Positions 1 to 9,589 of a stretch of 64,000 nucleotides of DNA are shown here, in pieces. Both the position numbers and the translations under genes were made by a program. The DNA comes from DAOUEO01 sp963763495. Lineage in GTDB: Bacteria > Chloroflexota > Dehalococcoidia > DSTF01 > JALHUB01. Numbering within the stretch: position 1 is the first letter of the stretch; every line of letters begins with the position of its first letter. Under the pieces are notes generated by a model, which was given only the letters and a program-made list of their open reading frames with translations, searched no databases and was not told where the DNA came from. The stretch is taken from positions 1 through 64,000 of the forward strand of contig CAVXOY010000001.1 of assembly GCA_963763495.1 (NCBI GenBank), in the 5' to 3' direction.

Positions 1-379
1 TCGCGCCTCGTCGACAGCATGGCGGAGCAAGAGCTCGCCGTAGCCGAGTCCGCGTTCTGCAGCATCCACCACTATGTTCTCGACGATCCCGTAGGGCCGC
101 CCCTGATACGACAGGTTGGGAATGATGATTAGCGTGGCGGTGCCTACCACGCGACCCCGCGTCTCAATCACAAGCAAGCGCTGGCGGGGATCGGCGGCGA
201 CCACTCGGAACGCCTTGCGATACGTCTCCGATAGGGTTGAGCCGGGCAGCCTCGCGAGGTCTGCCATCGAGCGCGAGTTGGCTGAGCAACTCGACTATGC
301 GGGGGAGATCCGCCTCGGTAGCTTCTCGCACTATCGCCCCTGATGGCCCCGTCGCCTCGCCGGCCTTCCGACTCGCCAT
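1..379 (-). CDS. GNAT family N-acetyltransferase, C-terminus cut by window edge, frameshifted
   Basis: The start of a GCN5-related acetyltransferase, which moves an acetyl group from acetyl-CoA to an unknown amine. The ATG at 379 follows a good AGAGGAG ribosome site. The N-terminus has the usual opening (IVREATEADLPRIVELL). After a frame break near 245 the second half continues with a YRKAFRVVAADP segment, a GTATL strand, an N-x-SYQG-x-PYG-x-VENVVV strand and the start of the acetyl-CoA loop (RGLGYGELL). The gene runs off the window, so its length and substrate are unknown. The family is clear from fold motifs; the function is not. Confidence 0.75.
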
Positions 380-532
380 TTCGCTCCTCTCGCGATGCCC
401 AGTGCACCAGGGCACTCCGGCTCAGGATGCTACTTCCCATTCAGGGCGCTGTCAATCCATCAGCGGCGCGACCTCGATTGGAAGGCTGAGGGATGGTATT
501 CTGAGATTCCATCAGCACGGTCGGAGATGCCC

Positions 533-1233
533 ATGAGCGAGCAGAGCAGACAGCGAAAACGAGCGGGAGGCCTCTGGGAAGCCCGAGCCGCCTCCTCTCC
601 TACTATGACGCGCTGGAGAGGCGACTGCGGGAGAGCCGGCGCGCTCAGATTGTCGCAGCGCTCATCGTGATGGTGGTCATCATGGTGCCGTCGATGCTCT
701 TGCTCCTGCTGCCGATCTGGGTCGACCTGGGCGAGGAGCGATTCAAAGGGCTGGGCTATGCGGGCATTTTTCTGGCTAACCTGGCAAGCACGGCCACGGT
801 GTTCATCCCTGTACCCGGCCTGACGGCGGCAGGACAGGCGCTGATCATCAGCGGCGGAGATAATCTCAACCCGATACTGGCGGGCGTGCTGGGAGGAACG
901 GGAATGGCGCTGGGAGAGATCACCGCCTATGCCGCAGGGGCAGTGGGCAGCGAGATGGCGGAGGGTCGCCGCGTGGGGGGGCCACGGTGGTTCCGGCGAG
1001 CGGTCGAGAGGGTGATCCGGTGGATCGGGTGGCTGATGGCGCACTACGGGATGCTGACGCTTTTCGTACTGTCGGCAATACCTAACCCCGCCTTCGAGAT
1101 AGCCGGGCTCACCGCGGGCTCGGTGCGGATGAGGTTCTGGCGGTTCATGACATCGGTGATGGCGGGGAAGATCACGCGCGGTCTGATCTTGGCCTTCATG
1201 GGGGCCTATTCGCTGGGCTTTCTGGGTCTCTAG
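533..1233 (+). CDS. VTT/DedA-like membrane protein
   Basis: An integral membrane protein of about 230 residues. The cytoplasmic N-terminus has a charged helix (YYDALERRLRES). It is followed by a transmembrane segment (IVMVVIMVPSMLLLLLPI), then a VTT/SNARE-associated-like core with FLANLASTATVFIPVPG, a Gly-rich re-entrant loop (AGVLGGTGMALGE) and further hydrophobic helices ending LGFLGL. DedA/VTT proteins are linked to lipid scrambling or undecaprenyl-phosphate recycling, but no specific role can be read here. The start at 533 and the main reading frame are joined across a frame break near 585. A shorter start at 667 would cut off the first half of the first membrane helix. Confidence 0.65.
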
Positions 1234-1279
1234 CGACGCGGGAAGACGACCCCGCCTCACATGGGCGCAGTCTGTTCGC

Positions 1280-2088
1280 TCACCGGGAGGCGGCATCCAG
1301 GGCCTCGAGTTGCGCCGTGAGCCTCTTCTCCAGATCGTATAGAGGTTTGATCGAGACCTCCTCCCCTCTGGCGGTCCCGTCTTCCTCATAGTCGAACGGG
1401 TCATCCAGATCGCGGATGAGGAGGATCAGGTAAGCGAGAAACAAGGCGATGACGCCGACAAGGAACACCGACTCATACCAGGGGTGGATCTTGATGGAAA
1501 ACAGACCGCAGCAGCACCAAGACGGTCGCGATCACAGCCATTGTGTAGCCAGATGCGGCAAAAGACGTCTCGCGGATAGTGTGCATCCGTGTCAACATCC
1601 TGGTGATCGCCGTCTGTTCCTGCTTCAGGCGGACGATGAAGTTGGCCTGGGTGAAGGGTTCAAGAAGGAAGAAGTGGTCACCGAGAGCGGAGATCTTCTC
1701 GGATAGGACTTGTGTGCGCTCGGTCTTGTAGAACCAGCGCTTGAACGAAGCGACGAGATCGACCATGTGAAGGAGACAATCTCTAGCGGGAACCGCTTGT
1801 TTGTGACGCCAGAGAACGCAGGCATTCGTCGGCTATCACTCCCATGCTCACGGCGAGTTCTCCCGGCAGCTTCTCGCTCTCTTTGTAGTCGGAGAGAACG
1901 CCGCTGAGAAGAAAGCCGAGAATGAACACGGTAGCAGTGATGATGGTCGCGACCAGAGGGCTCACCGAAATGCGTTCTAGACCGGCTTTGTCCAGCACCA
2001 CTCTGACGAGCACGATCACCAACGCGACCGCAAAGGCCTGCAGCGGCAAGCGCCAACTGCGCAACGTACTGCTGGTCCTCTTCTTCAT
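1280..2088 (-). CDS. Bestrophin-like (DUF4239-type) membrane protein, two frame breaks
   Basis: Three consecutive minus-strand pieces read as one protein of about 270 residues. The ATG at 2088 is preceded by AGGAG at a suitable distance. Two N-terminal membrane segments are followed by the family-like stretch FLLSGVLSDYKESEKLPGEL, then a soluble helical middle (KISALGDHFFLLEPFTQANFIVRLKQEQ) and two further hydrophobic helices. The tail is DPFDY...LYDLEKRLTAQLE. This resembles bacterial bestrophin-like/DUF4239 proteins, presumed ion channels. Frame breaks sit near 1775 and 1475, each equivalent to one extra base. Family assignment is from motif memory. Confidence 0.6.
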
Positions 2089-2249
2089 CTCGTATGATCT
2101 CCTGCCCACTTCCTTCAGATGTGTCAGTTGGATTCCATTGTACGGATTCTGACCAATAGAGTCTCTAGGAGGGAAGCAGGAGCATTCTTGGGAGCGAGGT
2201 GGCGACGGGCAGGAGGCTTGAGAATCAGCAGGAGCGGCGGGCGGTCCGC

Positions 2250-3035
2250 CTAGGCGGCGGAGACGTGCTTTCCGTCGAGGTGGATCACCTTGAGGGAGCC
2301 GCGGGCAGCCGCGAGCAGCGCATCGGAATCGGAGCGGGTCTCGTCGAGGGAGGCGGAGCCCATTTGGACGACGAGGCGGGATTCGTATTCCCGAGCTATG
2401 TCTTCCAGCTTGTGGTGGAGGGAACGCCGGAGCCGTTCGGTGACTATTTCGAGAGAGGCCGGAGCAGCGGTCGACACCAATACGCCGATCTCCCGGTCTC
2501 CAATCGCAGCCACGAGGTCACTGGGGCGCATCTGGCTGGCGACGGCGGCGCCGATGAGGCGGAATACCCTGTCATCAGGAGGTATCTCCTGACCATCGCG
2601 CTGCAGCTCGTCGACGCTTATCAGCACTACGCCGGCGCGGTATTCGGCCATCTCCCCTCCCATGTGGCACTGGAGCTTGAGACGCTCCAGGAAGTAGTCC
2701 TCGTTACGAAGGCCGGTAGTGCTATCGTAGATCGAAAGCCAGGCGATCAATGCCTGCCGCCGCTGCCTGGCAACGTCTCGAAGTAGAATGGCGATGGCAG
2801 TCACAGCCGGGCACATTCCCAGAAGTATGAGGGCGGTGATGACCTGAGGGGAGTAGTCACTCGCGGACATACCGAGATGGAACCAGGGCAAAGCCCAGAG
2901 CACGAATACGACCGCCACGACCCAAAAAACCACGAAGGCGAGGCGGCTCCACCTGGTGGCGCGGAAATAGGAGCTGTATGCCTGACTAAAGGCCTGCCGG
3001 TCGCGAGAGACGACTAGTCTTGGATCTTCTCCCAT
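2250..3035 (-). CDS. Membrane-anchored degenerate GGDEF protein
   Basis: Two adjacent hydrophobic segments (AFVVFWVVAVVFVLWALPW and VITALILLGMCPAVTAIAILL) precede a GGDEF-like domain that starts with the classic junction IYDSTTGLRNEDYFLERL. The signature that should read GG(D/E)EF is AIGDREIGVL, so the catalytic loop is destroyed and diguanylate cyclase activity is unlikely. It may bind GTP or act as a structural or receptor domain. The chosen start at 3035 gives a compact protein of 261 residues. The frame stays open upstream to an alternative start at 3179, which would add a low-complexity 48-residue tail. Confidence 0.65.
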   Translation of the reverse strand: MGEDPRLVVSRDRQAFSQAYSSYFRATRWSRLAFVVFWVVAVVFVLWALPWFHLGMSASDYSPQVITALILLGMCPAVTAIAILLRDVARQRRQALIAWLSIYDSTTGLRNEDYFLERLKLQCHMGGEMAEYRAGVVLISVDELQRDGQEIPPDDRVFRLIGAAVASQMRPSDLVAAIGDREIGVLVSTAAPASLEIVTERLRRSLHHKLEDIAREYESRLVVQMGSASLDETRSDSDALLAAARGSLKVIHLDGKHVSAA

Positions 3036-3423
3036 GTACGCACTGCCCCGGCTGTTGGACGAATGCCTCTGTGGCACACGGGCAACAGAAACCGTACTCT
3101 CTCCGCCGTTTTCAGATGCCGGCAGAGAAGAGCACCCTTGAGAATTATCGGTCGCGCGGGCATTCTGCCACAGGGTCAACGCTGGGAGACGGCAAAGATT
3201 AGCACAGTATTCGATGACTATGCCAAGGGTATCAGAACTGGTACCGATAAGCTTCCCTCTTGACAGATTTGGTTGCGCGGGTATAATCAGCGCTGTTGGT
3301 GGCAGTCCTTAGGCTTCTGGTCAATGACAACGTCGGGCAGAGGAGTCTTGTTGTCTCTTGGCAAGACCTCGGACTGAGTTTTTGAGTCTCCGACAAACCG
3401 ACTCCGCCAGGGAGGATATCACG
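3036..3423. other. Intergenic region between GGDEF gene and secreted-protein gene
   Basis: This 388-base divergent region carries a strong sigma70-type promoter pointing right (listed separately). The left half is an open extension of the GGDEF frame. I see no RNA gene or repeat. Confidence 0.6.
3260..3287 (+). promoter_or_regulatory. Strong sigma70-type promoter for the dockerin protein gene
   Basis: TTGACA at 3260-3265 and TATAAT at 3282-3287, a consensus match in both boxes with a 16-base spacer. It lies about 135 bases upstream of the ATG at 3424, so the transcript has a long 5' leader. Confidence 0.75.
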
Positions 3424-6140
3424 ATGAAGGGCTTGCGTTGGGTTCTGCTGGCTATGCTGGGCTTGGTGGCAGTTGCGCTGATAGCCGCTGGAGTGAAGTT
3501 GAGCGGTTCACCAGAGCAGGTGGCGGCCCAGGCAGGTCTGCTACATGGCGCTGGACATGGACATCACTGACGGCGGGCCCTGTGCGGACATAGATGACAG
3601 CGTGGACCACGTCGTCGGCGACCCCAACTACGGAGTCGGCATATGCCTGAGTGGCATACCAGCCGCGCTCGGTTCGTTCGCAGTCAGCGTTCGCTACGAT
3701 GACACGCTGAACCAGGCGCCCGGATGTGGCCTGCGCCGGGTGACGTGTCTGGACAGCAACCCGGACGCCAACGCCGGCTCCACCACCTGGGGAACATCGC
3801 TCGGCAGCGGCTGGGACTGTTACGGCTTTGGCCTGGCCAGCCTCGAGGTGATAGAGAACCCGCCACAGGCGCGGGCAATGGTGAGGCCTATCATCGGCTG
3901 CTGGTCACCGACCGGTCCCTGGACTTTCGGTGACAACGAGACACTCGGGGCGCTAGCTGTAGTAGCCTTCCATGTCATCGCCGGCGGCAGCGTCGATAGT
4001 CTCACCCTGCAGCGACGTCGCGATCGGAGACCCTGAGTTCAACGCCCTCGGCGCCTGCAACCCGCCCAATCCGGAGACGCCTGAGATGACGTGCGTCGGC
4101 GGCACCGACGTAAAGCTGGCACGCCGCCACCCACCAACACACCGACGATAACGCCAACGGCGACGAATACGCCTTGTCCAAACGGGATCTGCCCAACGTC
4201 AACGCCGACACCCAGGGCCTGGACGCCAACACCTACGCCTACCCTCGACCCAGACACCACGCCAGCCCCCGGCCACGAGGCCATCACCATCAGCAGTCTG
4301 CTGTGCCTCACGGGAACCGTCAACAAAGACTGGAACAACGATACGGTTGTCGATGGCGAACGACTCCACGTGGCCCTGAGCGCCTGCAACGTCGGCCTCG
4401 TAGACGAGGGCACGATGGGAGACCTGATAAGAATACTGGACGGCGACCCCGATGACCCGCAGCCGGAGGACTTCGCGAGCATCGACAAGGAGATGGGGCA
4501 GATGCACGAGGTCGACGGCAAGCTTTGGCTCATCACCTTCGTCACCAACGACGAGCCGATCGGTTTCTACGCCGACGAGGGCATCTTCCCGATCTCCGGT
4601 GGTTCCACTCTCTTCTGCGGCCCGATGTGCCATGCCGGGACTATGACTTTGAGGAGGAGGACTGCGACAACGACGGCGACCGCGGCGATGGCATCGTTGC
4701 CGTCATGCTCTTCCCCGGCCGGGACCCCAACCCGGTGACGCCCGAAAACGAGGCCGTCGACCGCGGCCCCGCCACGTTCAGGGTCCGCCAGGGTAGCTCC
4801 GAGATCAGCCTCGGCTACACCGTTGTTGGCGAGCCGTGGGAGATCGAGCTCATCGCCGCCGAGCCGAGCATTGAGATGGGAGCGGTCGACTGCGATTACC
4901 CGCAGACGGAGGCGGAGTGGTCGTCTACGCTTGCTGATCCCAAGAAGACTGTATTGACCGCCCAGGTTTTCGATTCAGACGGAACACCGGTAACAGGAGC
5001 ATTGGTCACCTGGGAGAGCGAAGACGAGAACAAAGCAAACACAACAACCTGGATCGGAGTCACCGACGACGGAGGAGCGGCCGGGGTGGGGGCCAGGGAC
5101 GTGCTTTGCGGCGCAACGACTACTGGGACGGTCGCAGTCACAGCAGCCATTATCGAACAGCATTCCGGGGAGGGCCAACGTCTTGACCCCGGGGCTCGGG
5201 AAGATACGGACATCGTGGAAGTACTGGTGATATCCCCAGCCGACGACGTTGACGGCGACGGTGTACTGAACAGCGAGGATAACTGCCCCACTGGATACAA
5301 CCCAGATCAGGAGAACAGCGATGCCCTGCCTATCGACAACGGCCCATCCATAGCCGAGACCGACTACACGGTCCCGAATGATGACAACTTGGGTGACGTC
5401 TGTGACATCGACGACGATAACGACCAGTGGCCGGATATGTTCGAGGCGATGGGCTGCGGCAGCGGGCCCACCAACGCGCGCGGCGATGTCTCCTACGACG
5501 ACGACCAGGACGGGAACGTCGCTCCACCCATGGGAACGGACTCGGCCGACAACGGACCGAGTTGGGACACGGATGCGGATGAGGTGATTGACGGCCTAGA
5601 GTGTGCGCTGGGGAGCGATCCGAGGAACCCGGCGCAGCAAGCCGCCCGCTGTCCCTCCGGGTGACGCCGACCGCGATGGCCTGCCCGCCAATATCGAAGC
5701 GGCGCTGGGCTGCAGCGACAGCACCCCTGACTCTGACGGTGACACCATACCCGACGGCATGGAGGTCAAGGGATGGGGGACATCGTGCGCCAGCAAGGAC
5801 ACGGACGCCGATTGGTGCGAGGATTGGATCGAGATGATGGACGTCAACGGCGACAGGAATGCCAACATCCTTGACGTGGGGTGGATAGCCAAGGCGGCCT
5901 TCGGCGTGGATACTACCCAACCCCGCCTTGGATGTCAACAAGGACGGCGCAAACAACATTCTCGACGCATGGCTGGCGGCGCGCAACTCCAACCTTGTGC
6001 GGGCAGCATGCTGCCTGCCCCTGACCGCCGGCCTTCACCATCGCCTCGCCGAACATGGACGGCTCGAGACTTCTGCAGTCTATCTTTGCGACTCGCAGCC
6101 TTGTCTTGGCAGAACGCGCTATAATCGAGAAGAGCTATAG
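3424..6140 (+). CDS. Secreted cohesin-like/dockerin protein, many frame breaks
   Basis: One long secreted protein (about 860-900 residues if repaired) spread over three frames. A GGAGG site precedes the ATG at 3424. A signal peptide (VLLAMLGLVAVALIAAG) is followed by a cohesin-like beta module of about 170 residues (MDITDGGPCADIDD, AVSVRYDDTLN, SNPDAN, GWDCYGFGL). A Thr-Pro-rich linker (PPTNTPTITPTATNTP) and a second extracellular domain come next. Then come acidic calcium-binding repeats (DDVDGDGVLNSEDNCP, DIDDDNDQWPD) and finally a dockerin with two loops (DVNGDRNANILD and DVNKDGANNILD). Breaks lie near 3545, 4010, 4110, 4645, 5660 and 5920. The final stop at 6138-6140 may be wrong because the dockerin itself ends near 5990. 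A role in cell-surface assembly is inference. Confidence 0.7.
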
Positions 6141-6182
6141 TTCGAGTCGCGTATGGCCGACACTTTCTGAGAGGTGATGATT

Positions 6183-7097
6183 ATGAGAACAAGACATCGC
6201 AGGCTCTTCTGTCTTACTACGTTGGCGTTGATTGCTCTGGGGCTGGGGCTCGCGGGTTGCGCCTGGGGGACGGTAACGGACTCCAAGACCGGGGAACCTA
6301 TCGTGGGCGCCGAGGTGACGTTCGAGGACAGCAACGGCAATACGGGCACAACCACCACCGGCGCCGGAGGACTCTACGCCTTCGACGCGGCGAAAGGACA
6401 GGCTATTCCCGCCGCGGGCAGCACGACGTACACGATATCCGCCCCCGGCTATGACACGGTCACGATACAGCGGAACGTAGCCTATGATGACAACCAGTCG
6501 GCGATCTGGGAGATCCAGGGGTTTGCCCTCACCCGCGAGGGCGAGGAGCCGCCACCGCCCCAGAGCCGGTCAGTTAGCGATAGACGTGGACCCGCTCGCG
6601 CCCGGCATCCAGACCTCGCGCACCGTGGCGGCGTCGGCACCGTTCCCCGTCGACCTCGTATTGGTGGACCCGCCGGCACCGCTGACAGCCTACTCAATAA
6701 CACTGCTGTACGATGACACCATACTCTATGCACCCGAGGTCGCGACCTAGCCGGGACCCAACTTGGACGGCAATCCGGACGCTAACCAGTCCGCCCTGGG
6801 GCCCAATTGGGACTGCTCTGGATTTGGCTTCGACTTCCCCGGGGGGACACCAATCCCGCGACCGGCTCGGACGAAGGCGCAGCGACCATCAACTGCTGGC
6901 CATTATGGGGCCATACCCGTTCACCAGCACAGGCGTTGTCGCGAGCGTGATATTCATTCCCGTCAGACAGGGCACGACAACGCTCTCTCTTGTCAGATGT
7001 GGTCCTGGGTGACGACAATGCGGGGGAAATGGGGAGTTGCAACCCCGTCATCGGCGTGGCGACGACCTGCGGGACGGCCTCGATCAGCGTGCAGTAG
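6183..7097 (+). CDS. Lipoprotein with carboxypeptidase-regulatory-like and cohesin-like domains, frame breaks
   Basis: The ATG at 6183 follows GAGGTGATT. A lipoprotein signal ends in the lipobox LAGC. Next is a carboxypeptidase-regulatory-like Ig fold (GTVTDSKTGEPIVGAEVTF, TTGAGGLYAF, APGYDTVTI). The second half (AIDVDPLAPG, SITLLYDDTILYAPEV, LDGNPDAN, NWDCSGFGF, INCWPLWGPY, SCNPVIGVATTCGT) is homologous to the cohesin-like module of the preceding gene. Breaks occur near 6560, 6842, 6900 and 7010, and an in-frame TAG sits at 6748-6750 between EVAT and the NPDAN motif. A TATAAT at 6120-6125 could be its promoter, but I see no matching -35 box. Confidence 0.65.
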
Positions 7098-7302
7098 TCG
7101 CCTTCCCGATCTGCTACACTCCCTTGCGGGCGTCTCCGGAAGATGACCGGGTGCGCCCGCAAGTTAGGTTCAGACCTTGATCTTTGCCGCCTGAAACCGA
7201 TACAGTTATCTTGCCCGGGAACACGGGCAGTGCTCAACCGCAGAAGGCCGGGATGGCCGCGTCCCCCACTCACGTTCAGTTTCGATTCGCTGAGGCATCT
7301 GG

Positions 7303-8916
7303 ATGACTAAGAACTATTTCAAAGAGGCGGCGCAGAAGATATACCACGACGCCAAGAGGGACGGCAGGCTGATCGAGAACTTCGACCTGGGGCAGGCGAA
7401 GGCGCTCGCCATGGCGCAGGACGGCGTGATCGAGACGCAACTGGAGTCGGTGGCGGCCAACTCAGAGCCGATGTCGCGCTCAGCGGTCCACACGAAGAAC
7501 AGCGTCGACCAGCCCTTCGGCGCGGAGGAGGAGGCGCTTGCCGCACAGGCGGTGCAGGCTCTCAGCGCGGAGAAACTGCTATCACTCGACGTGATGGTCG
7601 GCGACGGGCAGGACGGCGTATCCACTCGCATTCTCATACCCCTGGAGCATGCCGTACTCGCCTATGCCCTGAAACTCCTATTCGGCGGGCCACCGCTGGT
7701 GGTCCAGGACCCGACCTACACCATAGTCTACTTCACCGACGAGGCCTTCGAGTCGAACAAGACAAAGCGTCTCGTCGACAAGGACATCCAGGTCCGCCTC
7801 TGGATGGGTGAGAAGAGAGGCGATCAGGTCAAGATCTGCCGCAACAGCGCCTATATGGGGGAGGGCAAGAAGGGCGTCTTCCAATTCGAGGACTGGCGGG
7901 TGAAGGCGATTGACAAGACGGGGATATTCCTCCACGCGGGCGCCCGCCGAGACCGCCTGTGGGTCTACGACTTCCAGACGGAACGGCCGGAGTCAATCGA
8001 TATCGTCACCGGTATCGGGGGCGCTACGGCAACGGGGAAGACGACCAGCCTGTGCCGGCGGCTGGCGCGCATGCCCAAGGAGTCGTCGGAGATGATCGGC
8101 GACGACGGCGGCGTGTTCGGGTTCGACGGCAGCTATGCAGCGTTCGAGATGGGCGGCCTCTACGTAAAGACAGAGAGCCTGGACTCAGGCCAGCCGGAGA
8201 TCCTGCGGGCAGCCGAGTCGAGGGACGCCTTCCTTGAGAACGTAGCCATCAGCAAGTATCCCTACATCCCCAATTTCTCGGACCTGTCTCTGACGGCGAA
8301 TGGAAGAGCAGTGGTAACGCGGGCGAATCTGGAGATCGCGAGCGCCGGCCTGCGGGCAGAGAAGGTTGACAACCTGATCATCCTTACGAGGAACCCGCTT
8401 GCCAACGTGATATCGAAGCTTACGCCGGAACAGATGACGATGCAGCTCATCTACGGGGAGACGGTCGAGAGTTCGGGGGGAGACCCGGAGAAGGCGGGCC
8501 AGTTCCACCGCGAGTTCTTCCTCGACCCCTTCGCAGCAGGGGACCGCATGGAACATGCGATGATCTTCTACGACGTCGTCAAGCGCAACAACATCAGGTG
8601 CTACCTCGCGAACACAGGGACTATCGGCCAGGATGAGACGGACGTTCACCTCCGCCAGTCACTATCCGCCTACAACGACGTGCTCCGCAATCTGATGATC
8701 TTCAGCGCCGAGCCTGACCACCTGGGGATTCACTACCCTGTGCGCTGCGATCGGGCCAACCTCGACCTCCTGCGGGCCGCCCCACTCTACCCCGACAAGC
8801 ATATCTTGGAGATGCAGATGCAGGACTTCCTGCAGGGGCGGAGCAAGTATCTGGAGAAGTTCGAGAGCGAGTACGGCCAGATACCGGCGAAGATAAGGGA
8901 ATCTATTCCTCACTAG
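7303..8916 (+). CDS. pckA: Phosphoenolpyruvate carboxykinase (ATP), divergent
   Basis: A 537-residue protein, a normal length for ATP-dependent PEP carboxykinase, which interconverts oxaloacetate + ATP and PEP + CO2 + ADP in gluconeogenesis or anaplerosis. The kinase-1a P-loop is GATATGKTT, close to the family form ending GTGKTT. The kinase-2 region reads IGDDGGVFGFDG, where the common form is DDEH followed by GVFNFEGG. The later NLIILTRNPLANVISKLTPEQ matches the conserved FLTRDAFG...LTPEQ block. It is therefore a divergent branch, and a paralogous kinase role cannot be excluded. It stands alone, without clear partners. Confidence 0.72.
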   Translation: MTKNYFKEAAQKIYHDAKRDGRLIENFDLGQAKALAMAQDGVIETQLESVAANSEPMSRSAVHTKNSVDQPFGAEEEALAAQAVQALSAEKLLSLDVMVGDGQDGVSTRILIPLEHAVLAYALKLLFGGPPLVVQDPTYTIVYFTDEAFESNKTKRLVDKDIQVRLWMGEKRGDQVKICRNSAYMGEGKKGVFQFEDWRVKAIDKTGIFLHAGARRDRLWVYDFQTERPESIDIVTGIGGATATGKTTSLCRRLARMPKESSEMIGDDGGVFGFDGSYAAFEMGGLYVKTESLDSGQPEILRAAESRDAFLENVAISKYPYIPNFSDLSLTANGRAVVTRANLEIASAGLRAEKVDNLIILTRNPLANVISKLTPEQMTMQLIYGETVESSGGDPEKAGQFHREFFLDPFAAGDRMEHAMIFYDVVKRNNIRCYLANTGTIGQDETDVHLRQSLSAYNDVLRNLMIFSAEPDHLGIHYPVRCDRANLDLLRAAPLYPDKHILEMQMQDFLQGRSKYLEKFESEYGQIPAKIRESIPH

Positions 8917-8942
8917 GCACTCTCCCTCACCATAGCGCCTCC

Positions 8943-9060
8943 CACCGCTGCTTTAGCGCCGGCACTCCGCCTCACGATACCACCACTGCTTCAGCCCCGC
9001 CATCGCCGGCAACGACGGCATCTCTTCCTCCGCTCGCCGGCAGCGACGGCGTCTCTTCCT
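8943..9060 (+). repeat. Degenerate direct repeats upstream of the fur promoter
   Basis: Two imperfect repeat pairs fill this intergenic stretch. A 27-base unit at 9003-9029 recurs at 9034-9060 with two substitutions (period 31). An 18-base unit at 8943-8960 recurs at 8981-8998 with three substitutions (period 38). There is no open frame or RNA fold I can defend. Confidence 0.6.
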
Positions 9061-9061
9061 A

Positions 9062-9109
9062 TTGACATTTCTGCCAGCGCGCTATAGTATGCAACTGCAT
9101 CTATTTGCA
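9062..9109 (+). promoter_or_regulatory. Promoter with dyad operator candidate for fur-cbiMNQO
   Basis: TTGACA at 9062-9067 is followed by TATAGT at 9083-9088 (15-base spacer) or TAGTAT at 9085-9090 (17 bases). Directly downstream lies a perfect dyad TGCAA (9090-9094), ten bases, TTGCA (9105-9109), with a third TGCA at 9096-9099. The dyad covers the expected transcription start, a typical place for repression by the Fur-family protein encoded next. The half-sites recall the TTGCAA half-sites of the Streptomyces nickel regulator Nur. Confidence 0.6.
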
Positions 9110-9120
9110 GGAGCAACGAA

Positions 9121-9564
9121 TTGAGCTGTGAAACTGAGACCGCCGCGGTACTACGAGAGTCCGGCCAAAGACTGACCCCCCAGCGCTTGGCTATCCTATC
9201 TATCCTCCGCCATGCCGAGGGACATGTGACGGCAGCAGAGATCTTGGAGAGAATGCGAGAGGTCTATCCATACGTCGACATCTCCACCGTCTACCGCACC
9301 ATGAGCGCCTTCAAGGAGCAGAACCTGGTATCGGAGACGGACATGGGGACGGGAGAGTACAGCTACGAGTGGATAATGACGGAGCCCCATCATCACTTGA
9401 TCTGCAGGGAGTGCGGTAGGGAGGTCTCACTCGACCACAAGTACCTGCATACGATCGGGAGACGGCTCCTGAAGGACTACAAGTTCCGAGCGGAGCTGGA
9501 CCACCTCGCGATTTTCGGGCTGTGTCAGGTCTGTGACGAGAAGAGGACAGCGAGCCCTGACTAG
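9121..9564 (+). CDS. Fur-family metalloregulator
   Basis: A 147-residue ferric-uptake-regulator family repressor. The winged-helix N-terminus (GQRLTPQRLAILSIL, TAAEILERMREVYPYVDISTVYRTMSAF) is followed by the metal-binding dimerisation domain with PHHHLICRECG and a C-terminal LCQVC pair, which together supply the usual His/Cys ligands. Translation starts at TTG 9121, six bases after GCAGGAG; no ATG fits. It is the first gene of an apparent operon with a cobalt/nickel ECF transporter, which suggests it senses nickel or cobalt rather than iron or zinc. That specificity is inference from context. Confidence 0.88.
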   Translation: MSCETETAAVLRESGQRLTPQRLAILSILRHAEGHVTAAEILERMREVYPYVDISTVYRTMSAFKEQNLVSETDMGTGEYSYEWIMTEPHHHLICRECGREVSLDHKYLHTIGRRLLKDYKFRAELDHLAIFGLCQVCDEKRTASPD

Positions 9565-9589
9565 ACGATTAGGGCGGAGGTAGCGAGAC

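Noticed and set aside
8943..9060. Possible CRISPR array
   Set aside because: Only two copies of each unit, unequal lengths and spacers too short (4 and 20 bases), with no cas genes.
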